Source: Paenibacillus prosopidis (GTDB lineage Bacteria; Bacillota; Bacilli; Paenibacillales; Paenibacillaceae). From it: a DNA stretch of 64,000 nt. Below are positions 55,346 to 62,929 of the stretch, piece by piece. Position numbers and translations under genes: made by a program. How positions within the stretch are numbered: the first letter of the stretch is position 1; every line of letters begins with the position of its first letter. Below the pieces are notes generated by a model. The model ran no database searches and was not told where the DNA came from. It was given only the letters and a program-made list of their open reading frames with translations. The stretch spans positions 1 to 64,000 of the forward strand of contig NZ_QPJD01000008.1 of the NCBI RefSeq assembly GCF_003337375.1, written 5' to 3'.

Positions 55346-56512
55346 TTACGCCGTAACGGCCTGCGTCCTTCTGCTCTTCCGGAAGGAGACAATTGCCGCG
55401 CTGAAAGCTATTAGCAATGCAAGGCTCGCGACCCATGGATTATATAAAACCGTCGCATTCAAAGTGACAGCCATGCCTCCTACGCCTGCGCCGGCCGCAA
55501 GACCCACCTGCGTCACGGAAATGTTCAGGCTGATGATGAGATTGGACGATTGCGGCGCCTTCTCGATGAAGTAGGTCTGCGTAGCCGGCCCCATAATGAA
55601 CAAGGATATGATCCACAGCGATAAGAGCGCTATGGCAAGCGGGAATGAATGGATAGCCAGCGGAAGCAGGGCGAGCGTTACGACATGAACGATCATGCTG
55701 ATGACCATCATCCGAACGCTTCCCCATTTGTCGACAGCGGAGCCGCCAATCCGGGAGCCGATTGCGCCGGCAATTCCGAATGCGAGCATAATGAACCCGA
55801 TGCCGGAAGCGCTCCGGTGCAGAATCGTGTCTAGAAAAGTAGTTAAATACGTGAACATGACGGAGTTACCGGCTTCTCTAAACAGGACGAGCAGCAATGC
55901 GGACAGAATAACCGGATCCGCTAATACGGTGATTTGCCGGCTGAACGGAACGGGAGCGTCTCCTTCGATCTCCGGCAGCATGAGCGCCATGCCGAACAGG
56001 ATGATGAGGCTTCCTGCGGCCAGGAAGAGGAAGATCATTTGCCAGCTGAACATATCAGTCAGCGCAATTCCGATCGGAACTCCAAGAATCATGGCGCTGC
56101 TGAAGCCGAGAATGATTGTGCCGATTGTGCTGCCGATTTTCTCAGGCGGGACCATCTTGGCTGCGGCGCTGAAAGCAGCTACCAGCAGGACGCCGGAGCT
56201 TACGCCAAGTATGATTCGGGATGCGACCAGCAGGGTGAAGCTGGAGCTGACGAACGAGACGAAATTTCCGATGATGAAGACAAGCATGGCGAGGAGCAGC
56301 AGCTTCTTCCGCCCCATTCGCGCCGTCAGCGACACGACGACCGGAGTTCCAATCGCGAACGCGAGGGAATAGACGGTAATGAGCTGCCCGGCAAGAGCGA
56401 CGGAGACATGCATCTGGTCGGCTAACACATTCAGTATGCCGGCTACGACTAATTCAGAAGTAGCGGTGAAGAATACGGCTATCGTTAGAATATAAATGAC
56501 AATTCGGTTCAT
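55346..56512 (-). CDS. MFS transporter, AraJ/DHA1-like efflux type
   Basis: A 388-residue 12-helix MFS protein. ATG 56512 has AAAGGG nine bases upstream; the ATG at 56521 abuts it. The loop 2-3 motif TARMGRKKLL and helix-5 motif GIPIG-type region (ILGVPIGIAL) mark the DHA1 group of drug or sugar efflux permeases. The HxlR-type regulator upstream on the same strand very likely controls it via two inverted repeats at 56634-56705. Confidence 0.88.
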   Translation of the reverse strand: MNRIVIYILTIAVFFTATSELVVAGILNVLADQMHVSVALAGQLITVYSLAFAIGTPVVVSLTARMGRKKLLLLAMLVFIIGNFVSFVSSSFTLLVASRIILGVSSGVLLVAAFSAAAKMVPPEKIGSTIGTIILGFSSAMILGVPIGIALTDMFSWQMIFLFLAAGSLIILFGMALMLPEIEGDAPVPFSRQITVLADPVILSALLLVLFREAGNSVMFTYLTTFLDTILHRSASGIGFIMLAFGIAGAIGSRIGGSAVDKWGSVRMMVISMIVHVVTLALLPLAIHSFPLAIALLSLWIISLFIMGPATQTYFIEKAPQSSNLIISLNISVTQVGLAAGAGVGGMAVTLNATVLYNPWVASLALLIAFSAAIVSFRKSRRTQAVTA

Positions 56513-56633
56513 AGGTAACATCCCTTTCTCTCGTGTATTCCGGCTTCAAAGCTAGCCCTTGAAGCCGTTATGATTTTTTTAGCCTCATGGCCGCGTCCGG
56601 CGGATTGCTTAATTGGATTATAACCCTAGTTAC

Positions 56634-56705
56634 TATCTTAAAGTAAGAACGCAAAGTATTTGGACATCATCCATCTATTTGGATTAACTAACTTAAAGTA
56701 AGTTA
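56634..56705. promoter_or_regulatory. Two HxlR-type operator candidates
   Basis: TAACTTA-AAG-TAAGTTA (56689-56705) is a perfect 7-bp inverted repeat with 3-bp spacer. TATCTTA-AAG-TAAGAAC (56634-56650) repeats its core CTTAAAGTAAG 55 bp away. Both lie in the MFS promoter region. Confidence 0.6.
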
Positions 56706-56713
56706 AGTCATAA

Positions 56714-56750
56714 CAAAAAAACCGCTAAGTGATTCATTCACCTAGCGGTT
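56714..56750 (-). terminator. Intrinsic terminator for the HxlR gene
   Basis: AACCGCTAGGTG and CACTTAGCGGTT (minus-strand reading, one mismatch) are followed by TTTTTTGTTA. Confidence 0.8.
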
Positions 56751-56772
56751 GAAGTTATGCTGCACTGTGCGA

Positions 56773-57147
56773 TTATAAGGTTTTGCCGGCTGATTCGATG
56801 GCTTGCACCGGATTGCCCCACTTCTGAACCCATTTGTCCATTTCCTTCAAAGCTGCTTGAAAATCGCTGCCCTTCTCCGTTAGTGAGTATTCAACCGTTA
56901 CGGGCACAGTTGGAAAGACCTTGCGGAGCACAAGACCGTTTTTCTCCAGGTGGCGGAGCGTATCGGTGAGGGATTGGGTCTTGACGATGGATATGTTCCG
57001 CTGAAGCTGATTGAACCGCTGCGGTCCGTTAAGGAGTTCTTCAAGCACGAGGAAAGCCCACTTGGCGCCTAGGATCTGCAGTACTTCGCAAATGCTTGAG
57101 CCGGCTTTTTCCTTGCAGTTGTTGTTATCGCTGGCTAGCTCATCCAT
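56773..57147 (-). CDS. HxlR family transcriptional regulator
   Basis: A 124-residue winged-helix regulator (CEVLQILGAKWAFLVLEELLNGPQRFNQLQRNI; VKTQSLTDTLRHLEKNGLV; VEYSLTEKGSDFQAALKEMDKW). Start 57147 follows AAGGAGGAA. One Cys near the N-terminus (SSICEVL) is where redox- or electrophile-sensing HxlR proteins such as HypR carry their sensor Cys. It lies upstream of the MFS gene and probably senses its substrate or electrophile stress. Confidence 0.92.
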   Translation of the reverse strand: MDELASDNNNCKEKAGSSICEVLQILGAKWAFLVLEELLNGPQRFNQLQRNISIVKTQSLTDTLRHLEKNGLVLRKVFPTVPVTVEYSLTEKGSDFQAALKEMDKWVQKWGNPVQAIESAGKTL

Positions 57148-57345
57148 CGGGATATTCCTCCTTAAAAAGTTAGTTAGACAATAATGTTCAATAATTTCCA
57201 ATTATCATTTTATGCATCCATTATGATCCTGCTCTTTTGCTCATGTCAATCCAAGAATGATCTCTTGCAAACATTTCAGGCATACTGGTTGAAAAATAGC
57301 TTTTAAGCAGATGCTAAGGGAGGGGAACGATGGTGTCTGTTCGTA

Positions 57346-57382
57346 TAAAAAAAAGGAATAACAGCGCTAAGCCGTTATTCCT
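57346..57382 (-). terminator. Intrinsic terminator for the aldose 1-epimerase gene
   Basis: AGGAATAAC...GTTATTCCT with an inner GC pair forms a 9- to 11-bp stem; the minus-strand continuation is TTTTTTTTATAC. Confidence 0.82.
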
Positions 57383-57388
57383 CTTGCA

Positions 57389-58387
57389 TTATTTTCTTAC
57401 ATACAAGCGGCTCGTTTCTTCCCAAATGCCGCCCGGCTCAAGCGCGACAAGACCGATTTGCTCAGCCGGCAAATTCACGTTTGGCGCATTAACCAAATTA
57501 AGCTGCGGCTCTGGACAGAAAAAGCCAGGCGTTGCATTGTTGTTCCAGATCATCCACTGCTTGTAGGCCGTACCAACGTCATAGACAAGCGTTACGTCGT
57601 TGCGTGTATCCGTCAGCACCATGGCGTTGCGGCCATTTTGCGGCTCAGTCGTATAATGGTTGTCCATGGCGTCCCAGAAAGGCGAGAGGCCAGTCGTCTT
57701 CATGGCTTCCTCTTCGGCTGTGAGCGGCTGGTAGCTGCCTGTCGGCAGCATCCGCTCGTTCAGCTCCCAGCGCTTGCCGGTTGTGAGCGTGAACCGATAA
57801 TCGTCGGATGTGCTGTTCGGCGCGAACGGCGCGTTGATCGCCGTATGGAAAGCGATCATGCAAGGCATAGCGTCCGTTCCTTCATTATGAACGGACACAT
57901 GCTGAAGCAGTCCAGCGTCGTTTAACGAATAGCGCAGCTTGATCGTAAAGCGGTGCGGCAAATACTTGTAGATCGGATGGTTTTCATCGATCGAAATTTT
58001 GAGCGAAACGTAGCTCTCTGTTTTGTTGCTGCCAAAATCCTCGACGCTCCATGCTGCCGTATGAAAAAAGCCGTGCAGATGGTTGCCAGTCTTAGCTTCA
58101 TTAACAGGGAACGTATACGTTCTACCGTTCCAAGTGAAAGTGCCGTCCTCGTAACGGTTAGGAGGGAATAGAACAGGGATGCCGTGAATACCCGGATTCG
58201 CTCTGAAGCCATCCATCTCGCCCGCCGAAGGCTCGCGTAGAAACGTATAGTTGTTTTCTTTATCGCGGAATGCGATAAGGTTGGCACCTACTGCCTGCAG
58301 TACCGCAGCTTCATAAGCGCCCCACTGCAGCCAAACGGCTTGCTCGTCATGGAAAGATTGTTCGAATGCTTGTCCTTGCGTAGACAT
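57389..58387 (-). CDS. Aldose 1-epimerase (mutarotase family)
   Basis: A 332-residue beta-sandwich enzyme. The catalytic-type His is in GNHLHGFFH (about 97-105), and a further conserved His in CMIAFHTAINAPF; the GIPVLFPPNRYEDG segment is typical of the family. It converts alpha and beta anomers of galactose or glucose. AGGAGG precedes the ATG. Single gene close to the beta-galactosidase, which releases beta-galactose. Confidence 0.9.
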   Translation of the reverse strand: MSTQGQAFEQSFHDEQAVWLQWGAYEAAVLQAVGANLIAFRDKENNYTFLREPSAGEMDGFRANPGIHGIPVLFPPNRYEDGTFTWNGRTYTFPVNEAKTGNHLHGFFHTAAWSVEDFGSNKTESYVSLKISIDENHPIYKYLPHRFTIKLRYSLNDAGLLQHVSVHNEGTDAMPCMIAFHTAINAPFAPNSTSDDYRFTLTTGKRWELNERMLPTGSYQPLTAEEEAMKTTGLSPFWDAMDNHYTTEPQNGRNAMVLTDTRNDVTLVYDVGTAYKQWMIWNNNATPGFFCPEPQLNLVNAPNVNLPAEQIGLVALEPGGIWEETSRLYVRK

Positions 58388-58518
58388 AAAAATCCTCCTA
58401 AAAAGTTATGTAGTGCAGCTTGGTTTGTAAGCCTATTCAACCTAAGAATAGCAGGACGCGGCTAAACAAACAACCGCCCTATTCCATATTTAGTGGAAAT
58501 AAGGCGGTTCGTTGTTCA

Positions 58519-58881
58519 CTATGGTGTAATACGTAAATCCTTATTCATCGACCGTTGCGAGAAAAGCTGCTGGATCACGTATTGCTTACGGCGATTGACC
58601 GAAACCTGCTTCGATTCGGAGATGTCCGATCCGAAGTAAATAGTGCCGCCTGCAATCGTTTTGATTTTGCCAATGTTAATGTAACAGTTGGAGCTAATCT
58701 GATAGAAGCTGCTTTCATTCGTGAGTTGCTGAAGCTGTTCGGCAGTCATTCTCTTCTTTATATTATAGTTTCTGCCATGGAAGCTTACGAGTCCTTGCAT
58801 ACCGATCTTGAAGTAGAGCACGTCCGACTCCAGCTCGAAATCCTCATATACGTTCCGTTCGCTCATTACAACATTCACCAT
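58519..58881 (-). CDS. Stand-alone LytTR DNA-binding protein
   Basis: A 120-residue protein that is little more than a LytTR domain (about 10-110; DVLYFKIGMQGLVSFHGRNY, FYQISSNCYINIGKI, VSVNRRKQYVIQQLF). There is no receiver domain. Start 58881 follows AAAGGGGG nine bases upstream. LytTR-only proteins usually regulate neighbouring or their own genes; a cre box and the inverted repeat TTGT-A-ACATGT-C-ACAA (58933-58948) lie upstream. Confidence 0.88.
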   Translation of the reverse strand: MVNVVMSERNVYEDFELESDVLYFKIGMQGLVSFHGRNYNIKKRMTAEQLQQLTNESSFYQISSNCYINIGKIKTIAGGTIYFGSDISESKQVSVNRRKQYVIQQLFSQRSMNKDLRITP

Positions 58882-58917
58882 CTCATTTTCCCCCTTTAGA
58901 AATGTGAACAGCATAAT

Positions 58918-58931
58918 TGTTAGCGCTTACA
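58918..58931. promoter_or_regulatory. cre site between the LytTR and lactonase genes
   Basis: TGTTAGCGCTTACA matches TGWNANCGNTNWCA at every fixed position, so CcpA control of one or both divergent genes is likely. Confidence 0.7.
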
Positions 58932-59046
58932 TTGTAACATGTCACAATAGGATTTGTGAAGTCTTTTAAAAAAAAAAGTAATTGTTTGCTGAGGCGGCAT
59001 ATGCTATGGTCACTTTAATGCCAAAAAGAAAGAAGGTTGAGGGTTA

Positions 59047-60159
59047 ATGAACATACCAAATGGACAGCCGCCGTTCAGCGGGATCCTGTATGTAGGATCG
59101 TACGGAACTGCGGAAGAGCCAACAATTCACGTATGCACCTTCGACGGGAATACAGGCGAGTTAGCCATTATTCAGCGTGTAGCAGGTCTCGAGAACGCTT
59201 CATACTTAACGCTCCATCCTAAGGGGCATCGCTTATATGCGGCAAGTGAAACAGAATTGACGGGCGATGCAGGCGGAGGCTCTGTTGCGGCATTCGAGAT
59301 CGATGGTGCAACAGGTCTGCTTCATACGACTAGTAACCGTTTGCTTACTCATGGCGCTCATCCTTGCTACATTAGTACGGATAATTCAGGTCAGGCTTTG
59401 TTCGCGGCTAATTACACTGGGGGAAACGCAGCTTTACTGCCGCTTACGGCGGAAGGGGAACTGGAGGCCGCTGCATCGGTGCAGCAGCATGCAGGCGAGC
59501 TGGGCCCGAATACAGCAAGGCAGGATGCGCCGCACGCTCATTGCATTATACCAATGGGCGATTCTGAATTTGTATGTGCAGCAGATTTAGGAATCGATGC
59601 GATCGTCATTTACAGGTACGATGCGGATCGCCGCACTTTAAAGCAGCATGCGAGCTGTAAGGTGCATCGCGGCGCCGGACCGCGGCATCTCATCTTTCAC
59701 CCGCAGCTGCCGGCAGGTTATGTCATGAATGAGCTTGATTCTACGATTACGTTATTAAAAGTTGATACGGAGCTTGGAAAGCTGACGGCTGCTCAATCGA
59801 TATCGGCGCTCCCGGCAGCTTTTAAGGGTTATAACGATGCGGCTGACATTCACCTTGCGCCGTCAGGACGTTATTTGTACAGCTCGAACCGAGGTCATAA
59901 CAGCATTGCTGTATTTTCGGTTGACCAATCGAGCGGTGAATTATCGCTTATACAGCATATGGACTGCGGCGGTGAGTCGCCCCGCAACTTTGCCATTACG
60001 CCGGATGGCCGTCATTTGCTCGTCGCTCATCAGAAGACGGGAAACATCGTTGTATTTGACGTCAACGTAGAAAGCGGATTGCTAACGTTAACGGACTCTA
60101 CCCTCCAACTGTCTAGTCCTGTATGCATTAAATTCGCTAGACCCGTATCGCCAGCATAA
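59047..60159 (+). CDS. pgl: Lactonase family beta-propeller, 6-phosphogluconolactonase-like
   Basis: A 370-residue seven-bladed-propeller protein of the Pgl (YbhE/YkgB) lactonase family. Diagnostic segments are YVGSYGT, ASYLTLHPKGHRLYA, HPCYISTDNSGQALFAANYTGGN, HAHCIIPMGDSEFVCAADLGID, GAGPRHLIFHP and DIHLAPSGRYLYSSNRGHNSIAVF. It would open 6-phosphogluconolactone in the pentose phosphate pathway or a related sugar lactone. AAGAAGG and GAGGGT lie before the ATG. Followed 51 bases later by an MFS gene. Confidence 0.93.
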   Translation: MNIPNGQPPFSGILYVGSYGTAEEPTIHVCTFDGNTGELAIIQRVAGLENASYLTLHPKGHRLYAASETELTGDAGGGSVAAFEIDGATGLLHTTSNRLLTHGAHPCYISTDNSGQALFAANYTGGNAALLPLTAEGELEAAASVQQHAGELGPNTARQDAPHAHCIIPMGDSEFVCAADLGIDAIVIYRYDADRRTLKQHASCKVHRGAGPRHLIFHPQLPAGYVMNELDSTITLLKVDTELGKLTAAQSISALPAAFKGYNDAADIHLAPSGRYLYSSNRGHNSIAVFSVDQSSGELSLIQHMDCGGESPRNFAITPDGRHLLVAHQKTGNIVVFDVNVESGLLTLTDSTLQLSSPVCIKFARPVSPA

Positions 60160-60210
60160 GCCTTCATAGGAAATGGTGTATATTCGTAGTGAAAGGCAGG
60201 TCCTTTTAAA

Positions 60211-61440
60211 ATGTCAACACAACTTTCGACCGTTGGTACGAAGTCGGAGGCTTTGAAAATTGCAACCGTATACGCTATATTAATCGCCATTAGCTCCGTG
60301 CATTTGATGAATGATATGATGCAGTCGGTCGTAACGGCTTTGTTTCCGGTTCTTGTTGATTCGCTGCATCTTAGCTTGGCGCAGATTGGCTGGATTGCTT
60401 TTACGCTAAATATGACCTCGTCTGTCATGCAGCCTGTAGTTGGCCTGATTTCGGATAAAAGGCCGGCTCCCTGGATGCTCCCGGTTGGCATGGTTTCCAG
60501 TATGCTAGGTATGGCGGGGCTTGCTTTTGCTCCGAATTTCTACTTGGTATTGCTTGCGGTTGTATTCGTTGGACTCGGCTCTGCGGTGTTCCATCCGGAA
60601 GGCTCGCGTGTCGTTCACCTCGCTGCCGGCAACCGGCGTGCCTTCTCCCAGTCCATTTATCAAGTCGGGGGTAATTTCGGACATATGCTTGGGCCCCTTA
60701 TGACAATGGTTATCTTTATTCCCTTTGGCCAGAAAGGCGCAATATGGGGGACGTTGCTGGCGGCTGCTGCGATTATTATCCTGATGAAGGTAGTACCGTG
60801 GTATAAGGCGCATCTTGCTATTCATGATGGAAAGCTGCAGCAAAAGAAGGCAGCAGGCCATGCTAAAGTTGTACTTGCGCCAAAAGTCGTTGCATTTGCG
60901 CTTGCCATCCTGTTTGCGATCGTATTCGCCCGTTCCTGGTATGCCGCGGCTATAGGTAACTATTATCAGTTTTACGTTGAGGATACGTACGGATTAACTA
61001 TAAAGGCTGCACAGGTTCCATTGTTTTTATTTTTGGCTGCCGGTGTTGCAGGAACGTTCTTCGGGGGAATCATGGCTGACCGGATCGGACGCAAAAAAAT
61101 GATGCTCATCTCGATTCTCGGCGCTGCTCCGTTTGCCCTTGTGCTGCCACATCTGCCCCTTGCATGGGTGTATCCATTAATCGTATTGCTTGGTTTTATC
61201 CTGCAATCGGGATTTTCGGTGAGCGTAGTATACGCGCAGGAGCTCATGCCGGGGAAGGTCGGAACGGCCTCAGGCCTTATTACAGGTCTTGCTTTCGGTA
61301 TGGGAGGGCTCGGTGCAGTGGTATTAGGATATATGGCGGATGCATATACACTCGGCTTTGTAATGGTTATGTGCAGTGTTTTGCCGTTGATCGGTTTGCT
61401 TGCTATCTTACTGCCGAAAGACCGGCGGGAAGCGGCTTAA
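60211..61440 (+). CDS. MFS transporter, fosmidomycin-resistance (Fsr) like
   Basis: A 409-residue 12-helix MFS protein. SSVHLMNDMMQSVVTALFPVLVDSLHLSLAQIGWI, the FHPEGSRVVHLAAGNRRA segment and YQVGGNFGHMLGPL are characteristic of the Fsr family. Members export fosmidomycin or glycolipid- and sugar-like compounds; physiological substrate here unknown. AGGCAGGTC precedes the ATG and a terminator follows. Confidence 0.9.
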   Translation: MSTQLSTVGTKSEALKIATVYAILIAISSVHLMNDMMQSVVTALFPVLVDSLHLSLAQIGWIAFTLNMTSSVMQPVVGLISDKRPAPWMLPVGMVSSMLGMAGLAFAPNFYLVLLAVVFVGLGSAVFHPEGSRVVHLAAGNRRAFSQSIYQVGGNFGHMLGPLMTMVIFIPFGQKGAIWGTLLAAAAIIILMKVVPWYKAHLAIHDGKLQQKKAAGHAKVVLAPKVVAFALAILFAIVFARSWYAAAIGNYYQFYVEDTYGLTIKAAQVPLFLFLAAGVAGTFFGGIMADRIGRKKMMLISILGAAPFALVLPHLPLAWVYPLIVLLGFILQSGFSVSVVYAQELMPGKVGTASGLITGLAFGMGGLGAVVLGYMADAYTLGFVMVMCSVLPLIGLLAILLPKDRREAA

Positions 61441-61460
61441 GGGAATATCGATTAATACTG

Positions 61461-61496
61461 GCAGCTTTGAGGATTATTCCTTGAAGCTGTTTTTTG
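61461..61496 (+). terminator. Intrinsic terminator after the Fsr-like gene
   Basis: CAGCTT-TG-AGG pairs with CCT-TG-AAGCTG with two internal mismatches, then TTTTTT. Confidence 0.78.
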
Positions 61497-61584
61497 TGCG
61501 CTCGTTAAAATTGTATTGTAAAATAACAAACAAAAATATATAATGTCTATAAAATAAGCAAACATATTTTAGAGGTGTTTATAT

Positions 61585-62883
61585 ATGGAGTTGAATGAAC
61601 GTTTTTGGTCGTCATCAATAGACGAGCTGAAGCAAGGTTATGTATATGATGAAGCGGCTAGGATGTATTATTGCCTCATTTGCGGTGAAAGCTTCGAAGA
61701 AGGGGAAGTATTCCATTTGGAGAAAGCAGGACGCTGGTACGAAGCACGCAAATATGCGGCTTATCATGTACAGCACGCACACGGCTCAATGTTCGATTGC
61801 TTGCTCGAGCTCGATAAGAAAGCGACGGGACTAACCGATTTGCAAAAGGAGCTCATTCGCGGCTTTGCCGATAACCTGTCCGACGGTGAGATGATGCAGC
61901 TTACGGGTGTTGGCAGTGCATCGACCATTCGAAACCACCGGTTCGTTCTGAAGGAAAAGGCGAAGCAAGCGAGGCTGATTGTTGCCATTATGGAATTGAT
62001 GGAGCAAGGCGCTGTCACAGCTCCTCGATTCGTGCCCATTCATCGCACAGCAACGCAGGTGGACGATCGGTATGCGATTACGGAGGATGAGTATGCGAGC
62101 CTGATTAAGCAATATTTTCCGAATGGACCGGAAGGTCCCCTTGCTTCCTTCCCGCGCAAAGAAAAACGGAAAATCGCTGTGCTGCGGCATATCTCGTCAT
62201 ATTTTCAAAGCGGAAAGATATACAAGGAGAAGGATGTAAACGAACAGCTAAGCCGGTTTTTGGTGGATGATTATGTGACGCTGCGCCGCTATTTGATTGA
62301 GTACGGGTATTTGGACCGCAAAGATGATGGCAGCGAGTATTGGGTAAAGGAGCTGGGAGGGGAAACGGGTGAGTTGGATCGGCCAAAGGAACAGAAGCAG
62401 GAGCAGAAGCCGGATCAGCAGGAGAGTAAGGTTGAACGAAAGGGTGGGCACAAAATGGAGAAAGCGCAGCGTAAGCAGCTGACGTCGGAGTATCAGGAAC
62501 GCGAACGGCTAATGGGTGTATTTCAGATTACAAATAAAGTAAATGGACGAATATATATCGGCGGGTCAACCAATTTGGATGCAGTGTGGGGAAAAGAGCA
62601 ATTTCTTCTAAATATCGAAGGACATACGAACAAGGATCTGCAGAAGGAATGGAAGGAGTACGGCAGTGAAAATTTTACATTTCTCATCCTGGAGACCGTT
62701 AAATTTGACCATCAGGTTCGGTATGATTATAAAGATGTTTTTGCTGCAGAAGGCCGTCAGCCGATCGATATGGTTCGCCAGTATAACCGGGAAGTAGCGG
62801 CTCTAAAGGAACAATGGCTGGAGAAGCTGCAGCCTTTCGGGGAGAAGGGCTACCATCGTAGGGATGACGAGGTCAAGGAGTAA
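61585..62883 (+). CDS. DUF2087-like regulator fused to a GIY-YIG domain
   Basis: A 432-residue multi-domain protein. Residues 25-70 contain a putative zinc site (Cys30-x2-Cys33 with His61/His64/His66). A LuxR-like helix-turn-helix follows (84-125; LTDLQKELIRGFADNLSDGEMMQLTGVGSASTIRNH). Residues 163-255 match the DUF2087 pattern (ASFPRKEKRKIAVLRHISSYF and YVTLRRYLIEYGYLDRKDDGSEYW). A Glu/Lys/Gln linker leads to a C-terminal GIY-YIG-like domain (310-420; GVFQITNKVNGRIYIGGSTN). An internal ATG at 62455 (residue 291) has AAAGGGTGG seven bases upstream and could make the GIY-YIG part alone. Nuclease activity is unproven. Confidence 0.82.
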   Translation: MELNERFWSSSIDELKQGYVYDEAARMYYCLICGESFEEGEVFHLEKAGRWYEARKYAAYHVQHAHGSMFDCLLELDKKATGLTDLQKELIRGFADNLSDGEMMQLTGVGSASTIRNHRFVLKEKAKQARLIVAIMELMEQGAVTAPRFVPIHRTATQVDDRYAITEDEYASLIKQYFPNGPEGPLASFPRKEKRKIAVLRHISSYFQSGKIYKEKDVNEQLSRFLVDDYVTLRRYLIEYGYLDRKDDGSEYWVKELGGETGELDRPKEQKQEQKPDQQESKVERKGGHKMEKAQRKQLTSEYQERERLMGVFQITNKVNGRIYIGGSTNLDAVWGKEQFLLNIEGHTNKDLQKEWKEYGSENFTFLILETVKFDHQVRYDYKDVFAAEGRQPIDMVRQYNREVAALKEQWLEKLQPFGEKGYHRRDDEVKE

Positions 62884-62929
62884 AAAGTTTTTGGTACAAA
62901 AGATTAGTTAAGGGAGAGTGTGTATTGAC

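Noticed and set aside
55695..56425. Plus-strand frames opposite the MFS gene
   Set aside because: The minus-strand frame is a clear 12-helix transporter; these are shadows.
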